A stretch of 64,000 nt of DNA from Neobacillus pocheonensis (lineage in GTDB: Bacteria > Bacillota > Bacilli > Bacillales > Cytobacillaceae): NCBI GenBank assembly GCA_023702235.1, contig JAMQCR010000002.1, positions 310,001 to 374,000 of the forward strand. The letters run 5' to 3'. Below, one piece after another: positions 62,147-64,000 of the stretch. Under the pieces are notes generated by a model, which saw only the letters and a list, made by a program, of their open reading frames with translations, was not told the origin of the DNA and ran no database searches. Each line of letters opens with the position of its first letter. The first letter of the stretch is position 1. Position numbers and translations under genes: made by a program.

Positions 62147-63478
62147 TTAAAAATTAATGAATATCTGCAATAATGTAGCTATAGTCAATCCAATGAGCAA
62201 TGCGACCATAGTCCAGCCCCATATTCTACCGAATAAATTGGCTTGTGTATTGTCCCATCAACTTTTTATCACTTGTCATTAATATCAAGAATATTAGAAG
62301 TGGTGACACAAGGACTCCACCGATCACCTGAGTGATGATTGAGATGTAGTTTAAGGGCAAATTGGGTATTAAAATGGCGAGAGCAGCAAGGACTAGACTG
62401 CCAATATAGATGACATAAAATTTCGGTGCCTCCCAGATCTTATCATTGAGACTTTTGGACCAACCAAACAATTCAGCAATGCTCCAGGAAGAAGATAAAG
62501 ATATTGTTATGGATGCCAAGAAGCCAGCATTGAACAACCCGAGCCCAAAGAGGATTGCTGGCCACCGCCCTACACTGTGATCAAGTGAACGGATGATGTC
62601 AGATGGGCATGCGTTGCTAATATTTTGTACGTGGCAAAGAGTGCAGCACCACAGAGAATAATCCCAGCTGCGACAATAACCTGAATGATACAGCCAATTG
62701 CGGTGTCAATTCGGCTAAAACGAAGCTCTTTTGCGGTCACACCCTTATCAATCGTACCACTTCCTTGAAAGAAGATCATCCAAGGGGCAATAGCATTCCC
62801 GATGGTTGCGATTACGTACCAAATTACACTGCCTTTTAGTAAATACGGAACATTCCATGCCGAAAAGGCATGCCCGATCGCTGCCATACTTGGATGCGTC
62901 ATACCAGCTACCACTAAAAAGACAACATTGAGTAGTCCTACAAACAACGCAATTCGTTCTTTTGTCCAGTATCCAGTAAATACAACGAAAGCAACGATAA
63001 GCACTAAACAAATTATGGTACTAGGCAATAGTGGAATTCCTAACAATATCAGCCCCGCCGTCATCCCAATGAATTCGGTAATCAGTGTTAACAGATTTTC
63101 GAAAGCAAGGGTACTGATGTGATAGTAACCCCAAAATTTCCCATAACGTCGTAAAGCCAACCTGGAAAAGCCTTCTTGGGTTACGGCACAAAGGCGCATG
63201 CTCATTTCCTGAATCGTAAATGTCAGAGGGGCAAGGCAAATTACTAAAGGAATAAATAGCCCGATGCCAAATTGTGCCCCTGTAACGGCGTAAGAAATAA
63301 CTCCACCCGCATCATTATCAGCCATTGCTGCGATAAAACCAGGTCCCATAAGTGCCCAAATGATTAATAATCGACGTTTCCAGCCTGTTTTATGTTTTGT
63401 AACAATTGAATGAAACTTGGATTGATTTATTTCTGTAGAAGATGATGTTGATTGTATTTCACTCATGTCCGTTTTCAC
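62147..63478 (-). pseudogene. Nramp-related divalent-metal transporter with unusual site residues, two frameshifts
   Basis: This is an Nramp-superfamily transporter of about 440 codons. Frames 63478-62570 and 62537-62226 join after repair near 62583 (SDDIIRSLDHS), and a missing A near 62240 hides the end NLFGRIWGWTMVALLIGLTI, which stops at 62147. TM1 has MADNDAGG (D54-N55-D56) in place of the usual DPGN, and TM6 has NAIAPWMIFFQ instead of A-MPH, so the standard Mn/Fe ligands are altered, as in Nramp-related families. Substrate unknown. Confidence 0.75.
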
Positions 63479-63616
63479 ATCCCACGTAAGTTTCTATACA
63501 ACATTAATGTATTCTGGTGTTGAAGAATGTGCATAGGCTATTATCACATGTTGAAAATAAAGAAACATTTCTTAACATTCGAAATAAATATATAACTATT
63601 AGGGAGGAGTTTAGAA

Positions 63617-63715
63617 ATGGGAGCATCATTTATATTTATAACTATAATATCTGGGATAGTATCATACATCCTTGGAATACGGATTATGAACCACTTTCAT
63701 AAAAGGAGAAAATAG
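63617..63715 (+). CDS. small single-pass membrane protein (32 aa)
   Basis: A GGGAGGAG site 7 bases upstream of ATG 63617 supports a 32-residue frame, MGASFIFITIISGIVSYILG followed by IRIMNHFHKRRK. It has one hydrophobic helix and a basic tail. The terminal KRRK and HFH suggest cytoplasmic orientation of the C-terminus. The family is not recognised. Confidence 0.5.
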   Translation: MGASFIFITIISGIVSYILGIRIMNHFHKRRK

Positions 63716-64000
63716 GTGGAAATATCTAATAATAAGACTTTAACGGTCAAGTTAAGGAACAATTTGGTAAAACCCAGGTTCGTTGAGCTTTTCTCAAAAC
63801 ATTGTTTTGAAATGGGAAGATAATAACATAATGCATTAGAAATTCAACATGTCAGTTGCCATTGCTGCTATTTTAGAAAATACCCGCAACACAAAACAAT
63901 AACCATTTTGGAAAATGATCTCGACATAGCCCCGGAAGGTTTTTACATGTTGCAATTCCAAGTTTAGCTGACATATTTTGAAGCAGATAACAACCCACAG
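63716..64000. other. window end, no supported gene
   Basis: I see no intact gene. Short protein-like pieces (SVAIAAILENTRNTKQ, and in another frame ILENDLDIAPEGFYMLQFQV) suggest the start or relic of a gene continuing beyond the window. Confidence 0.3.

Overview
The window reads as accessory DNA from a low-GC, spore-forming Bacillaceae, probably a plasmid or a heavily rearranged chromosomal island. This rests on AT-rich DNA with strong GGAGG ribosome-binding sites, a Bacillus-type levansucrase, a LevR/sigma-54 lev operon, CsoR/CopZ/CopA, DUF3231 and coat-like proteins, a YolD-like protein, AbrB and a ydaO-type riboswitch. The closest recognisable sequence style is Priestia/Bacillus-like; I cannot name the species.

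Layout. 0-1.5 kb: an apparently complete IS3-family element. 1.6-5.5 kb: LssY_C-domain protein, a broken small gene, DedA and an MFS exporter. 5.6-17 kb: a copper region with two damaged two-component systems, copA-copZ-csoR with two CsoR-type operators, a YdhK-like lipoprotein and a lipoprotein multicopper oxidase. 17-21 kb: plasmid-like genes (zinc-ribbon protein, broken ArdC-like antirestriction protein, YolD-like protein) in DNA crowded with hairpins. 21-29 kb: a segment marked by three 38-bp Tn3-type inverted repeats and bounded by a 123-bp direct repeat; it holds two DUF3231 genes, each paired with a small membrane protein, a truncated resolvase, a Gly-rich repeat protein and a truncated amino-acid permease. 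30-55 kb: a fructan island, with levR, HAD phosphatase, GC-rich sacC, levGFED behind a sigma-54 promoter, levB endolevanase, a processive glycosyltransferase, sacB levansucrase, then scrK-sacA-sacP and the LacI-type scrR. 57-64 kb: YggT, an orphan-looking c-di-AMP riboswitch, a His-rich protein, nrgA/nrgB relics, a broken ISL3 transposase, a lysozyme-like protein and an Nramp-like transporter.

How it fits together. SacB would make levan outside the cell, LevB and SacC would cut it, LevDEFG would import fructose under LevR/sigma-54 and CcpA, and SacP-SacA-ScrK would take in and split sucrose. ScrR-type operators lie in front of both sacP and sacB, so sucrose uptake and levan synthesis probably share a regulator. 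In the copper block CsoR would sense Cu(I), CopZ/CopA export it and the oxidase detoxify it outside the membrane.

Decay. More than a dozen genes carry single-base frameshifts, mostly deletions and often in short homopolymers, and several others have nonsense codons, truncations or are only fragments. Some frameshifts could be sequencing errors; the nonsense codons, chimeric duplications and relic genes point to real decay and rearrangement as well.
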